Assembly: GCF_003627955.1 (NCBI RefSeq)
Contig: NZ_RBWS01000018.1
Coordinates: forward strand, 102,520-166,519
DNA length: 64,000 bases
Source of the DNA: Sphingobacterium puteale
GTDB lineage: Bacteria > Bacteroidota > Bacteroidia > Sphingobacteriales > Sphingobacteriaceae
Direction of reading: 5' to 3'
The translations under genes and the position numbers were made by a program. Under the pieces are notes generated by a model, which saw only the letters and a list, made by a program, of their open reading frames with translations, ran no database searches and was not told where the DNA came from. Each line of letters begins with the position of its first letter. The first letter of the stretch is position 1. Below, piece by piece: positions 38,558-47,147 of the stretch.

Positions 38558-38629
38558 CGTACTTGTGTAAAAGTTAAGCAAGAGTATATAACAAATAGAA
38601 ATAATTTATAATTACTAATTCGCATAAAC

Positions 38630-39814
38630 ATGGCAAAAGAGAAATTTGACCGTAGTAAACCACACTTAAACATTGGTACTATCGGTCACGTTGACCACGG
38701 TAAAACTACAACTACAGCTGCTATCACTAAAGTGTTGGCTGATAAAGGTTTGTCAGAAGCTCGTTCATTTGATTCAATTGACTCTGCTCCTGAAGAAAAA
38801 GAGCGTGGTATCACAATCAATACTGCACACGTAGAATATTCTACGGCTAACCGTCACTATGCACACGTTGACTGTCCGGGTCACGCTGACTACGTTAAGA
38901 ACATGGTAACTGGTGCTGCTCAAATGGACGGTGCTATCATCGTAGTTGCTGCGACTGATGGTCCTATGCCTCAAACTCGTGAGCACATCTTGTTGGCTCG
39001 CCAGGTAGGTGTTCCTGCGTTAGTAGTATTCATGAACAAAACTGACTTAGTTGATGACCCTGAGTTGTTAGACTTAGTAGAAATGGAAGTTCGTGAGTTA
39101 TTGTCATTCTACGAATTCCCAGGTGATGATATCCCTGTAATCAAAGGATCTGCTTTAGGTGCATTGAACGGTGAGCCTGAGTGGGTTGAGAAAATCATGG
39201 AATTAATGGATGCTGTAGATAACTACATTCCAATTCCTCCACGTTTGACTGACTTACCTTTCTTGATGCCTATCGAGGACGTATTCTCAATCACTGGTCG
39301 TGGTACAGTTGCTACAGGTCGTATCGAAAGAGGTGTAATCAACTCTGGTGATCCAGTTGAGATCCTAGGTATGGGTGCTGAGAACTTGAAATCTACAGTA
39401 ACAGGTGTTGAGATGTTCCGTAAAATCTTAGATTACGGTGAGGCTGGTGATAACGTAGGTTTATTGTTACGTGGTATTGAGAAAACTGATATCAAACGTG
39501 GTATGGTTATCTGTAAACCAGGTTCAGTAACTCCTCACGATCATTTCAAAGCTGAGGTTTACGTATTGTCAAAAGCAGAAGGTGGACGTCACACTCCATT
39601 CTTCAACAAATACCGTCCTCAATTCTATTTCCGTACAACTGACGTAACTGGAGAAATCTCTTTACCAGAAGGTACTGAAATGGTTATGCCAGGTGATAAC
39701 GTTACGATCTCTGTTAAATTGATCTCTCCTATCGCTATGGAAAAAGGTCTACGTTTCGCTATCCGTGAGGGTGGTCGTACAGTAGGTGCTGGTCAGGTAA
39801 CTGAAATCATCTAG
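38630..39814 (+). CDS. tuf: Translation elongation factor Tu
   Basis: This 394-residue GTPase delivers aminoacyl-tRNA to the ribosome. G1 is GHVDHGKT (19-26), G2 contains RGITIN, G3 is DCPGH, and G4 is NKTD (136-139), a variant of the usual NKxD. Domains II and III are complete, ending RTVGAGQVTEII. The codon choice is strongly biased and clearly that of a highly expressed gene. It is followed by a 12-bp terminator, after which tRNA-Trp, secE and nusG have their own promoter. The tRNA-tuf arrangement is the standard one in this phylum. Confidence 0.99.
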   Translation: MAKEKFDRSKPHLNIGTIGHVDHGKTTTTAAITKVLADKGLSEARSFDSIDSAPEEKERGITINTAHVEYSTANRHYAHVDCPGHADYVKNMVTGAAQMDGAIIVVAATDGPMPQTREHILLARQVGVPALVVFMNKTDLVDDPELLDLVEMEVRELLSFYEFPGDDIPVIKGSALGALNGEPEWVEKIMELMDAVDNYIPIPPRLTDLPFLMPIEDVFSITGRGTVATGRIERGVINSGDPVEILGMGAENLKSTVTGVEMFRKILDYGEAGDNVGLLLRGIEKTDIKRGMVICKPGSVTPHDHFKAEVYVLSKAEGGRHTPFFNKYRPQFYFRTTDVTGEISLPEGTEMVMPGDNVTISVKLISPIAMEKGLRFAIREGGRTVGAGQVTEII

Positions 39815-39842
39815 TCTTACATAAAGATTTAGAATCACATAG

Positions 39843-39880
39843 AATAAGCTAATCGACTGCGGTTGATTAGCTTATTTTTT
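39843..39880 (+). terminator. Intrinsic terminator of tuf
   Basis: A perfect 12-bp stem AATAAGCTAATC / GATTAGCTTATT with a 10-base loop is followed by a run of T. It lies 28 nt after the tuf stop codon. Confidence 0.9.
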
Positions 39881-39926
39881 CGATAAGCGATTTATCGGAT
39901 TAAAATAAAAAAAAGTAAAAAAAGAT

Positions 39927-39957
39927 TTGCAGAAAGTGGTTTAAAACACTATATTTG
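39927..39957 (+). promoter_or_regulatory. Promoter of tRNA-Trp-secE-nusG
   Basis: TTG at 39927-39929, a 20-nt spacer and TATATTTG at 39950-39957 match the Bacteroidota primary-sigma promoter exactly. It lies 20 bp before tRNA-Trp. Confidence 0.75.
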
Positions 39958-39977
39958 CATCACAAAATAAGAAATAC

Positions 39978-40048
39978 ACGGGCATAGTTTAAAGGTAGAA
40001 CGAAGGTCTCCAAAACCTTTGGTCTGGGTTCGAGTCCTGGTGCCCGTG
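39978..40048 (+). tRNA. tRNA-Trp(CCA)
   Basis: The acceptor stem is ACGGGCA / TGCCCGT with discriminator G. The anticodon loop CTCCAAA gives CCA. I set the 5' end so that position 8 is T. It is 71 nt long and 23 nt before secE, the usual neighbour. Confidence 0.95.
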
Positions 40049-40071
40049 CTTATAAAAACAGATAAACTAAA

Positions 40072-40266
40072 ATGGCAAAAGTACTTGATTTTTTTAAAGA
40101 CTCTTACGTGGAGATCACTGAGAAAGTGACTTGGCCTACGTGGTCTCAGTTACAAAGTTCAGCTGTTATTGTGCTTGTTGCGTCTCTTCTTATTGCATTG
40201 GTTGTCTTTGTAATGGATAAAGCTTCAAGTGTAGGGTTAGAATTCTTGTACGGTATTGCTTCTTAA
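40072..40266 (+). CDS. secE: Preprotein translocase subunit SecE
   Basis: This 64-residue single-span subunit of the SecYEG translocon has the amphipathic N-terminal helix with the VTWPTW motif (about residues 19-24), then one membrane helix at about 31-53. It is the short form typical outside the Gammaproteobacteria. It follows tRNA-Trp and precedes nusG by 20 nt, the common operon arrangement. Confidence 0.96.
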   Translation: MAKVLDFFKDSYVEITEKVTWPTWSQLQSSAVIVLVASLLIALVVFVMDKASSVGLEFLYGIAS

Positions 40267-40286
40267 TTTTTCAATCGTATTTATTT

Positions 40287-40832
40287 ATGGCAGATCAAGG
40301 TTTAAAGTGGTACGTAGTTCGTGCTGTAAGTGGTAAAGAAAAGAAAGTAAAGCAATATATTGATGCCGAGGTTAGTCGTTTAGGTATTGAACACTTGGTT
40401 CCTCAAGTGTTAATTCCAATGGAGAAATACTACTTAATGCGCGATGGCAAGAAGGTTGCTAAAGAACGTAACTATTATCCTGGTTATGTTTTATTGGAAG
40501 CCGCTCTTGACGGAGAGTTAGAACACGTCATCAAAAATATCAATAGCGTAATTGGTTTCTTGGGAGATAAAGCTGGTAATGCTGTTCCTTTGCGCCAAGC
40601 AGAAGTTAACCGTATCTTAGGTAAGGTTGATGAAATGGCAGAACAAGGCGAAACCATTAATGTTCCTTACTATGTGGGCGAAACTGTGAAAGTAAATGAT
40701 GGTCCTTTTAACGGTTTTACAGGTGAAATTGAAGAGGTTCACGAAGATAAGAAGAAATTGATCGTAATGGTTAAAGTCTTCGGACGCAAGACTCCTCTTG
40801 AATTGAACTACATGCAAGTAGAAAAAGAGTAA
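40287..40832 (+). CDS. nusG: Transcription termination/antitermination protein NusG
   Basis: This 181-residue protein has an N-terminal NGN domain beginning KWYVVRAVSGKEKKVKQY and containing PGYVLLEA, which binds RNA polymerase. The C-terminal KOW domain (about 122-181) contains VKVNDGPFNGFTGEIEEV. In most bacteria rplK follows directly. Here a terminator and about 12 kb of unrelated genes intervene, so nusG ends its own transcript. Confidence 0.98.
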   Translation: MADQGLKWYVVRAVSGKEKKVKQYIDAEVSRLGIEHLVPQVLIPMEKYYLMRDGKKVAKERNYYPGYVLLEAALDGELEHVIKNINSVIGFLGDKAGNAVPLRQAEVNRILGKVDEMAEQGETINVPYYVGETVKVNDGPFNGFTGEIEEVHEDKKKLIVMVKVFGRKTPLELNYMQVEKE

Positions 40833-40853
40833 GATTAGTAATTAACGATAGAG

Positions 40854-40888
40854 AAAAGCTTTCCATGAAAATTGGAAGGCTTTTTTTT
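40854..40888 (+). terminator. Intrinsic terminator of secE-nusG
   Basis: The stem AAAGCTTTCCA / TGGAAGGCTTT (one G-T pair, 7-base loop) runs into eight T. It sits 22 nt after nusG and closes off the housekeeping transcript before the accessory locus. Confidence 0.88.
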
Positions 40889-41109
40889 GTTTCTTAAGCT
40901 AATCAAAAGGCCAGCAGACGGATGCAGGCCATTTTAGTTGGTGAGGAAACTGGGGGCGCTAATGATACAGTGGCGGATACCTTCCCGTGGTAATCGGCGG
41001 AAAATGTTCCATAAAGTGTGCAAATTATTGAAATGCAGAGTTCGAAAGGACTTCGCGGTTTTTATTTACACGTTTAGTGGAACAGTCCCTGAAAGTCTCA
41101 ATTGGAGCA
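40889..41109. other. Left junction of the accessory locus, no recognisable gene
   Basis: This stretch is richer in GC than the genes to its right. A 78-codon plus-strand frame (40938-41174) runs into the XRE gene on the other strand and shows no family features. I see no integrase, transposase or terminal repeat. It may be the worn left edge of the inserted segment. Confidence 0.4.
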
Positions 41110-41430
41110 TCAGATTTCACCTTGGGATCTTTTCTTTTGGAATAAAGCGATCACTTTCTTTGCAACATTTTTGATATAATGATAGATTAAGCCAAATATA
41201 TTTTCTCCTGTTATATCGCTAGCCAGGGCAGGCGGCAATAATTCATAGATCGTAATACCAAAATATTCGGCAATTTTGTAAACCTGTTCTACCTTTAGCT
41301 TCGTCTCATTGCGTTCGATTTTTGAATAAGCCGCCTGTGACATATTCAAAATAAATGCGACAGCTTCCTGTGATATCTTGAGACTCTCTCTTTTCTGCCT
41401 GATAATTGTTCCGATTTCCTCTTTTGCCAT
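41110..41430 (-). CDS. XRE-family transcriptional regulator (HTH_3)
   Basis: This 106-residue protein has a helix-turn-helix of the Cro/C1 type at about residues 6-62 (IIRQKRESLKISQEAVAFIL, then MSQAAYSKIERNETKLKVE and LELL-like IYELLPP). A short basic helix-rich tail follows with no peptide-binding TPR domain of the Rgg/PlcR kind. The gene is divergent from the first peptide gene. The gap between them carries three related palindromes, one positioned as its own -33 region, so autoregulation is likely. It is the best candidate for the protein that binds the shared operator of the locus; the winged-helix protein at 47148 is the alternative. Confidence 0.9.
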   Translation of the reverse strand: MAKEEIGTIIRQKRESLKISQEAVAFILNMSQAAYSKIERNETKLKVEQVYKIAEYFGITIYELLPPALASDITGENIFGLIYHYIKNVAKKVIALFQKKRSQGEI

Positions 41431-41474
41431 TCTTTAAAACACTCAAATTATCCAACGCCTAATTTAATAAATAT

Positions 41475-41516
41475 AACTTGAAGTTGTAAAGTTTTTCTAT
41501 GATAAAACCTGAGGTT
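41475..41516. promoter_or_regulatory. Two further operator palindromes in the XRE/peptide 1 gap
   Basis: AACTTGAAGTT (41475-41485) and AACCTGAGGTT (41506-41516) are 5-1-5 palindromes related to the shared operator at 41526-41536. Centres lie 31 and 20 bp apart, close to whole helical turns. On the minus strand the first is followed after 22 nt by ATAATTTG, a plausible -7 box for the XRE gene, giving the same geometry as the four listed promoters. Confidence 0.55.
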
Positions 41517-41525
41517 ATAGGGTAT

Positions 41526-41568
41526 AACCTCAGGTTGTGGTACCTGAACTGCTTTTTCGTGAATTTTG
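41526..41568 (+). promoter_or_regulatory. Operator-promoter P1 (peptide 1)
   Basis: The operator core AACCTCAGGTT (41526-41536) is extended by GTGGT. Its TTG (41535-41537) is 23 nt from GAATTTTG (41561-41568), which ends 21 nt before the peptide ATG. Operator, spacer and -7 box match P2-P4. Confidence 0.75.
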
Positions 41569-41589
41569 AAAAAATAGAAATCAGATATC

Positions 41590-41727
41590 ATGGAAAAAAA
41601 ATTAAAAGAAATTAACGTAAGGGAATTAGGTGAAAATGAAGTGGTGGAAATTGAGGGGGGATCGCAAAGGAAGGATGCTAAAAGTGCAAGTTGGTTTGAG
41701 TCAATATTGAATTATTTTAAACCCTAA
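41590..41727 (+). CDS. Double-glycine-leader secreted peptide 1
   Basis: This 45-residue precursor has a 24-residue leader ending ENEVVEIEGG and a 21-residue core starting SQRKDAKSAS and ending NYFKP. The leader has the pattern of substrates of C39-peptidase exporters: hydrophobic residues at -4, -7, -12 and -15 positions relative to the cut, Gly-Gly at -2/-1. The core is cationic (+2 by simple count) with an amphipathic C-terminal half. It has its own promoter P1 and the XRE gene divergent to it. Its stop codon overlaps by four bases the stop of the convergent rhomboid gene. It could be a bacteriocin or a signalling peptide; its separation from the other two peptides favours a distinct role. 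Confidence 0.8.
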   Translation: MEKKLKEINVRELGENEVVEIEGGSQRKDAKSASWFESILNYFKP

Positions 41728-42368
41728 AAAGCATCTTTCAATTCGATCGCATAAGGGCTAATTATTAATGCTAATGCGGAGCCAATACCAAATGCGACTA
41801 GGTGTAAGGTTCTATTTATTCTAGAAATCTTGATGAATGAAAGTAAGAAAGATATTAATAACATATATATCCAATAGTGAGTTGCATTATGAATCGAAGG
41901 TATAAATAGATGATTGATTTTTTGTAAAGGAAAAAATAAAGCTGAATAGCCAAATAATCCAAAGGAAAGACCTGATGCGCCAATGGCAGTAAATGTAAAA
42001 TCGTTCTTTTTGAAAAATGTCTGAATGAGATTGGGGAGGACAATTAGAAGAAAAAAAATACATATTGTACCTATGTATGCGATAACAGTACTATATTCTT
42101 GATTTAATACTGAACACGTATCATATCCCAATCCAAAAATTACAACACAGTTAAATAGCAGATGCAGCCAGTTTCGGTGGATTAAAGCAGAGGTAAGCAA
42201 GGTATGAATACGCTTACCTCTTGCTATTTCGTAGGGATGTAGGATCAGTGCATGGAAAAATGATTTATTATAAAAACCAACAATGCTACAGACTAATATA
42301 ATCGGAATGACAATGTAAGAATAAGGAGCTTCCGTAAAAGTTGGAAATATATCAAAAAATTTCATCAA
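41724..42368 (-). CDS. Rhomboid-family intramembrane serine protease
   Basis: This 214-residue protein has about six membrane helices. The rhomboid features are the HRNWLHLLFN helix (64-73), the catalytic motif GASG with Ser132, and the catalytic His189 in LHLVAFGIGSA. These are the residues expected for an active enzyme. The gene runs tail-to-tail into peptide 1 and is divergent from the exporter operon across operator P2, whose minus strand offers TTG, 19 nt and TATCTTCG as a promoter. It may process a component of the peptide system or confer protection; no direct evidence distinguishes these. Confidence 0.88.
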   Translation of the reverse strand: MMKFFDIFPTFTEAPYSYIVIPIILVCSIVGFYNKSFFHALILHPYEIARGKRIHTLLTSALIHRNWLHLLFNCVVIFGLGYDTCSVLNQEYSTVIAYIGTICIFFLLIVLPNLIQTFFKKNDFTFTAIGASGLSFGLFGYSALFFPLQKINHLFIPSIHNATHYWIYMLLISFLLSFIKISRINRTLHLVAFGIGSALALIISPYAIELKDAF

Positions 42369-42413
42369 CGGCTATTCATTGTGCTTACGAAGATAATTAA
42401 TAAATTTTAAAAT

Positions 42414-42458
42414 ACAACCTCAGGTTGTGGTGGATACAAAATGCAATTTACATTTTTG
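42414..42458 (+). promoter_or_regulatory. Operator-promoter P2 (exporter operon)
   Basis: ACAACCTCAGGTTGT (42414-42428) is a perfect 7-1-7 palindrome. Its TTG (42425-42427) is 23 nt from CATTTTTG (42451-42458), 20 nt before the adaptor ATG. It probably serves the divergent rhomboid gene as well. Confidence 0.78.
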
Positions 42459-42478
42459 GGTATTGATTAAAAACCAAG

Positions 42479-43579
42479 ATGAAAAGAACAAATATCATAT
42501 ACTTACTGCTAATATTGGCTATAGTCATAGGGGTGATATCATTGCCGTTTATCAAAGTGCCGATTTCAATTTCCGCACAGGGAATTGTTAGGCCTGCTAT
42601 GGAGAACACAAAATTGCTATCCTTGGTCAGTGGTCGTATTGTTGACAATCGTATTGTCGGCAACAATCAGCAGGTAAAACTGGGGGATACTTTACTGATC
42701 GTTGTATCTGAAGATCTGGAAAATAAATTGTCTCTAAACAAGGATTTAACAGATGACTATGCAAGGCAAATTGCTGATCTAAAATTAATTCTTGATGGTA
42801 AGGCAAAGAGCCTGCAAGGTGGACAATATCAACTGGAATATCTGTCCATGGAACAACGTATGTCCGAAATACAGTCGCAGCTTGCCTTAGCACGCCGCGA
42901 ACTGGACCGAAATAATCAGCTATTCAGCCAAGGGGTGGTGTCCCAAGCAGAACTCGATAAAACACAATATTCTTTTGAGCAACTTGAAAATCAGTTTTTG
43001 ACGATACGCAAGCAGCAGATGGCGCAATGGAGCGCTAAGCTAGTCGAACTGCAACAGAAAGCACAGTCGCTGTCGTCCGAGAAAAAGTCCATCTTGATTG
43101 ATGGTCAAAATTATATTGTTCGGGCACCTATCACGGGAACCGTTGTCAATTTTAAAGGGTATCAAAAAGGGGGACAGCTGGTGCAGGGACAGGATATTCT
43201 GGAAATTTCACCAGAGGATCAGCTTATAGCCGAATGTATGGTGCCTGCCAAATCCATTGGCTATATCAAAAAGGATCAATCGGTCAAACTCCAGATGGAT
43301 ACCTATAATTATAACCAATGGGGATTTCTATCGGGGGCAGTAAATGATATTGACTACAATCTGGTAAGCGACCAACAAAAAGGATCTTTTTTTAAAGTCA
43401 GGTGCCACATGGATCAAAATTTCCTGAGCCTCCCCAATGGAAATAAGGTCTTTGTAGGAAAAGGAAATACATTCAATGCGCGATTTTACCTTTTGGATCG
43501 CACCTTATGGCAACTCCTGTTTGATCGGGCTGACGATCTGTTCAATCCAAATCTTGGCGCTAAAACGAGCGCTTTCTAA
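42479..43579 (+). CDS. HlyD-family adaptor of the peptide exporter
   Basis: This 366-residue adaptor has one membrane helix at about 6-26 and a first lipoyl half (LVSGRIVDNRIVGNNQQVKLGD near 49-70). A coiled hairpin at about 100-200 includes LDRNNQLFSQGVVSQAELDK. The second lipoyl half (IVRAPITGTVVNFKGYQKGG near 214) and a beta-barrel with LDRTLWQLLFDRADDLFNPN at the end complete it. It is unlike the adaptor at 29876-31129 and is of the NHLM/bacteriocin-secretion type. It is the first gene of the P2 operon and is followed after 35 nt by the peptidase-transporter gene. Confidence 0.93.
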   Translation: MKRTNIIYLLLILAIVIGVISLPFIKVPISISAQGIVRPAMENTKLLSLVSGRIVDNRIVGNNQQVKLGDTLLIVVSEDLENKLSLNKDLTDDYARQIADLKLILDGKAKSLQGGQYQLEYLSMEQRMSEIQSQLALARRELDRNNQLFSQGVVSQAELDKTQYSFEQLENQFLTIRKQQMAQWSAKLVELQQKAQSLSSEKKSILIDGQNYIVRAPITGTVVNFKGYQKGGQLVQGQDILEISPEDQLIAECMVPAKSIGYIKKDQSVKLQMDTYNYNQWGFLSGAVNDIDYNLVSDQQKGSFFKVRCHMDQNFLSLPNGNKVFVGKGNTFNARFYLLDRTLWQLLFDRADDLFNPNLGAKTSAF

Positions 43580-43614
43580 TCATTTTTATTACCTGTTAAA
43601 AATAATTTGTACGA

Positions 43615-45777
43615 ATGAAAAAGTCACCTGTTTGCATTAAACAGCACGATATCCGTGACTGTGGAGCGGCCTGTCTGGCTTCTATTGCGGGCTATTATGG
43701 TACCCATATTCCCATTGCCAAGATCAGGCAGTATTGTCATACCGATACACGTGGTACCAATGTATTGGGGATGGTCCAAGGATTGCAGCAGATGGGGTTT
43801 AATGCCAAAGGAGTAAAAGGCGGTATGGATGCTATTCCGCAGATACCTTTACCGGCGATTGCCCATGTTGTGCTCAAAGAGCAGCTCCAGCATTATGTAG
43901 TGATTTATCAGGTGGAAAAGGATAAAATTACGGTGATGGATCCCGGCTTGGGAAAAGTGGAGAAATATACCTTTGATGCCTTTCAGAAGATCTGGACCGG
44001 GGTGCTGATCTTAATGGAACCCAATGAATACTTTGAGCAGAAAAATGAGAAGACCGCTGTTTACAAGCGATTTTGGAATCTGATCCGGCCGCATCGCTCG
44101 GTGATCGTTCAGGCACTGGTCGGGGCGGCGGTGTATACGCTGCTGGGGCTTTCAACATCGTTTTACATCGAGAAAATTACCGATTATGTACTGGTCGACG
44201 GCAATGTACGCTTGCTGAATCTGCTCTCAATCGGCATGTTGGTCATTCTGGTTTTTCAGCTCCTGATCGGTACTTTGAAAAGTGTGATGATCTTGCATAC
44301 GGGGCAAAGAATCGATAAATATTTGATTTTAGGATACTATAAGCACTTGTTGAGTCTTCCGCAACGTTTCTTTGATACCATGAAAGTTGGCGAGATTATA
44401 TCGCGGGTTAACGATGCAGTCAAAATTCGCGCTTTTATCAATGATGTTGCTATACAAGCTGTCGTCAATGTGTTGATCGTGGTATTTTCCTTTGCACTCA
44501 TGTTTACCTACTTCTGGAAACTGGCTTTGATCATGCTGCTTGTTATCCCCTTTTATCTGGGGGTATATTGGCTTTCCAATAAGCTAAACAAAAAAGTAGA
44601 GCGCCGGATGATGGAAGAGGGAGCCGAACTAGAATCGCATCTGGTCGAATCGCTGAATTCGGTCAAGACCATCAAGCAGTTTGGTATTGAAACGTATTTT
44701 AATAGTGGTACAGACAACCGGTTTTCACATTTATTGAAAACTATTTATGCCTCGGTGATGAATGGAGTGTTTTCTAACACCTCTGGTGAATTGCTATCGC
44801 GGCTCTTTACCATTATCCTCTTATGGGCAGGCTCATATTATGTGATCGAACGCACAATCACGCCGGGCGAACTCTTATCCTTTTATGCGCTGATCGGCTA
44901 TTTTACTGGGCCTGTGACGCAGCTTATCGGAATGAACAAGACACTGCAAAATGCATTGATTGCAGCAGATCGCCTGTTTGAAATTATGGATCTGGAGCGT
45001 GAGGAATCTGAAGAAAAATTACAGCTTACCTCGGATTTGGTTGGGGATATCGTCTTTGATAATGTGCGTTTTTCCTATGGATCGCGGGTGGAGGTGTTCC
45101 GCAATTTTAGCTGCCGAATAGAGCAGGGGAGAATGACAGCTGTGATCGGGGAGAGCGGCAGCGGTAAGACCACTCTCGGAGCGCTTATTCAGCAGCTGTA
45201 TCCGCTACAGGAAGGAAAGATTTCTATTGGGCAATATGACCTAAATTATATCTCAAAGAGTTCGCTTCGGGAACGTATCGCCATCGTGCCCCAGCAGATC
45301 GATCTATTTTCAGGTAACATCATTAGCAATATTGCCGTCGGGGAGGATATTCCCAATTTTCAGCGTCTATTGCAGGTGGTCAATGAATTGGACATGATGT
45401 CTTTTATCGAAAAGCTTCCTGCCGGTTTTGAAACACAGCTGGGTGAAAACGGATCTATGCTGTCGGGCGGACAGAGGCAAAGGATTGCCATTGCAAGAGC
45501 ATTATACCGCAATCCGGACATTCTGATTTTAGACGAGGCGACCTCGGCTTTGGACACCTCAACAGAGCAGGTGATTCAGCAGGCTTTCCGTCGTTTTAAA
45601 GATTCCGGTAAGACGATGATCGTGATTGCACATCGGTTGAGTACCATTGCCGAGGCCGATACCATTATGATACTTAAAGATGGTGTGCTTATCGAACAGG
45701 GGGAGCATAATCAGTTGTTAGCCCAAGAGTCTGCCTATAAGGATATGTGGAGAAAGCAATCGATCGTGTTGAACTAA
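43615..45777 (+). CDS. Peptidase-containing ABC transporter (C39 peptidase, membrane and ATPase domains)
   Basis: This 720-residue transporter cuts double-glycine leaders and exports the cores. The C39 domain (1-about 140) begins CIKQHDIRDCGAACLASIAG with catalytic Cys16, His93 in LQHYVVIYQ and Asp109 in VMDPG, so all three catalytic residues are present. Six membrane helices lie at about 160-450. The ATPase domain has Walker A GESGSGKT (512-519), signature LSGGQRQRIAIARAL from 616, and Walker B ILILDEATSALD. It has complete family length and no decay. Substrates are almost certainly the three peptides in the same locus. The TolC-like gene follows at once. Confidence 0.97.
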   Translation: MKKSPVCIKQHDIRDCGAACLASIAGYYGTHIPIAKIRQYCHTDTRGTNVLGMVQGLQQMGFNAKGVKGGMDAIPQIPLPAIAHVVLKEQLQHYVVIYQVEKDKITVMDPGLGKVEKYTFDAFQKIWTGVLILMEPNEYFEQKNEKTAVYKRFWNLIRPHRSVIVQALVGAAVYTLLGLSTSFYIEKITDYVLVDGNVRLLNLLSIGMLVILVFQLLIGTLKSVMILHTGQRIDKYLILGYYKHLLSLPQRFFDTMKVGEIISRVNDAVKIRAFINDVAIQAVVNVLIVVFSFALMFTYFWKLALIMLLVIPFYLGVYWLSNKLNKKVERRMMEEGAELESHLVESLNSVKTIKQFGIETYFNSGTDNRFSHLLKTIYASVMNGVFSNTSGELLSRLFTIILLWAGSYYVIERTITPGELLSFYALIGYFTGPVTQLIGMNKTLQNALIAADRLFEIMDLEREESEEKLQLTSDLVGDIVFDNVRFSYGSRVEVFRNFSCRIEQGRMTAVIGESGSGKTTLGALIQQLYPLQEGKISIGQYDLNYISKSSLRERIAIVPQQIDLFSGNIISNIAVGEDIPNFQRLLQVVNELDMMSFIEKLPAGFETQLGENGSMLSGGQRQRIAIARALYRNPDILILDEATSALDTSTEQVIQQAFRRFKDSGKTMIVIAHRLSTIAEADTIMILKDGVLIEQGEHNQLLAQESAYKDMWRKQSIVLN

Positions 45778-45794
45778 CTGTTGTTTTTTATTCA

Positions 45795-47141
45795 ATGATG
45801 AACAATTATCAAAGAAATAGGATAAAGTACTGTTTTGTTTATTTAGCGGTACTGTTATCAACGAATGTACTGGCGCAGCGACCCTGGACTTTACAGGATT
45901 GTATCGATTATGCCGTGGCTCATAATCTGCCGGTCAAACAGCAGGACATCAAGGCTGAAATAAAACTGCTCGATCAGGAAATGGCATTGCGGGAACGCTT
46001 GCCAAGTGTCAATGGCTACGCAAATGGTTATACCACTTTTGGATCATCACAGGATGTGTTCGGTACGATTCGGCGCAATGATAACCTGAATAGTAACATG
46101 GGGATCAATGCGGAACTGACCCTATACCAATATAATTATTTTCGAAACCAAGCCAAAAAAGCTGGTTCCGAAGCGGAACAGGAACGTATCGAGAAAGAGA
46201 TATTGAAAAGGAATCTTACCGTTCAGCTGATGGAAGCCTATCTGCAGACCTTGCTGGCTCAGGCGCTATTGGTATCACAGGATTCGGCCATGCAGTTTTC
46301 ACAGCAGTTATTGGATAAAGCCGAGAAAAGTACGGCGGTGGGAGCAACAGCTGTGTCGGTAGTTGCAGAAGCAAAAGCCAATCTGGCACGGGAAAAGCAG
46401 CAATATCAGCAGTATCACAAAGATAGGCAACAGTCCTTGCTCAAATTGGCTCAATTGATGAACCATCCAGATTACAGTAGTTTGCGATTGGCCGTCCCGA
46501 TAACTGCACAAGATCCGCAGCATGACAGTACTTTTTCGGAAATATTGAGCTTGCGGGAAGAAGCCTATTTGCATAATCCGGTATTCGCTAAACTCCAAAA
46601 TCAAAAGGATGGACTTGACCTCGAATCCAAGCTAATTAAAGCAGCACTATTTCCGAAAGTAAAAGGATCTGCAGGTTTGGGAAGTACTTATTTCAATGCG
46701 TTTAAAGCAGATAATACACGCCCTTTTTTTGTGCAGAGCAAAGACAATTTTGCCCAGCAGCTCGCTGTGACGGTTTCGGTGCCGATATTTAATAAAGGGA
46801 AAACAAAACGCCAGTTGAAGCAGATCGACTTGAATCGGCAGCATATACAATTAGCGGCTGACAATGAAAAGTTTGCTCAACAGCATATCTTAGACAAGCT
46901 ATTGCTTGAACTGGAGGAGAATAAAAAACAATATGGTATCGCAGTAGAAGCGAGTAGGGCAACAGCGCAATCTCTTGATTACACCTTGCGCAGTTTTGAA
47001 GCGGGCAAGGTATCCATTTATGATGTCAATACAAGTAAAAGTAATTTGATTAAAGCGGAGTCGGAAACTATCCGTAGCAAATATAATGTGGTGTTCAATA
47101 AGATGATGCTGCACTACCAGATTTACGGAACAATAAACTAA
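45795..47141 (+). CDS. TolC-like outer-membrane channel of the peptide exporter
   Basis: The protein is 449 residues from the ATG at 45795; an upstream in-frame ATG at 45747 overlaps the transporter gene and precedes the signal peptide by 16 extra residues. The signal peptide is RIKYCFVYLAVLLSTNVLAQ. Two OEP-type helical repeats follow (WTLQDCIDYAVAHNLPVKQQ, then coiled stretches rich in Gln). The repeat end SFEAGKVSIYDVNTSKSNLIKAES is typical of TolC family proteins. It completes a full type I secretion path with the two preceding genes. It is distinct in sequence from the channel at 31455. Confidence 0.92.
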   Translation: MMNNYQRNRIKYCFVYLAVLLSTNVLAQRPWTLQDCIDYAVAHNLPVKQQDIKAEIKLLDQEMALRERLPSVNGYANGYTTFGSSQDVFGTIRRNDNLNSNMGINAELTLYQYNYFRNQAKKAGSEAEQERIEKEILKRNLTVQLMEAYLQTLLAQALLVSQDSAMQFSQQLLDKAEKSTAVGATAVSVVAEAKANLAREKQQYQQYHKDRQQSLLKLAQLMNHPDYSSLRLAVPITAQDPQHDSTFSEILSLREEAYLHNPVFAKLQNQKDGLDLESKLIKAALFPKVKGSAGLGSTYFNAFKADNTRPFFVQSKDNFAQQLAVTVSVPIFNKGKTKRQLKQIDLNRQHIQLAADNEKFAQQHILDKLLLELEENKKQYGIAVEASRATAQSLDYTLRSFEAGKVSIYDVNTSKSNLIKAESETIRSKYNVVFNKMMLHYQIYGTIN

Positions 47142-47147
47142 AATCAT

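Noticed and set aside
40938..41174. 78-codon plus-strand frame at the left edge of the accessory locus
   Set aside because: It overlaps the XRE gene antisense, lacks any family pattern and has no promoter or ribosome-binding context.
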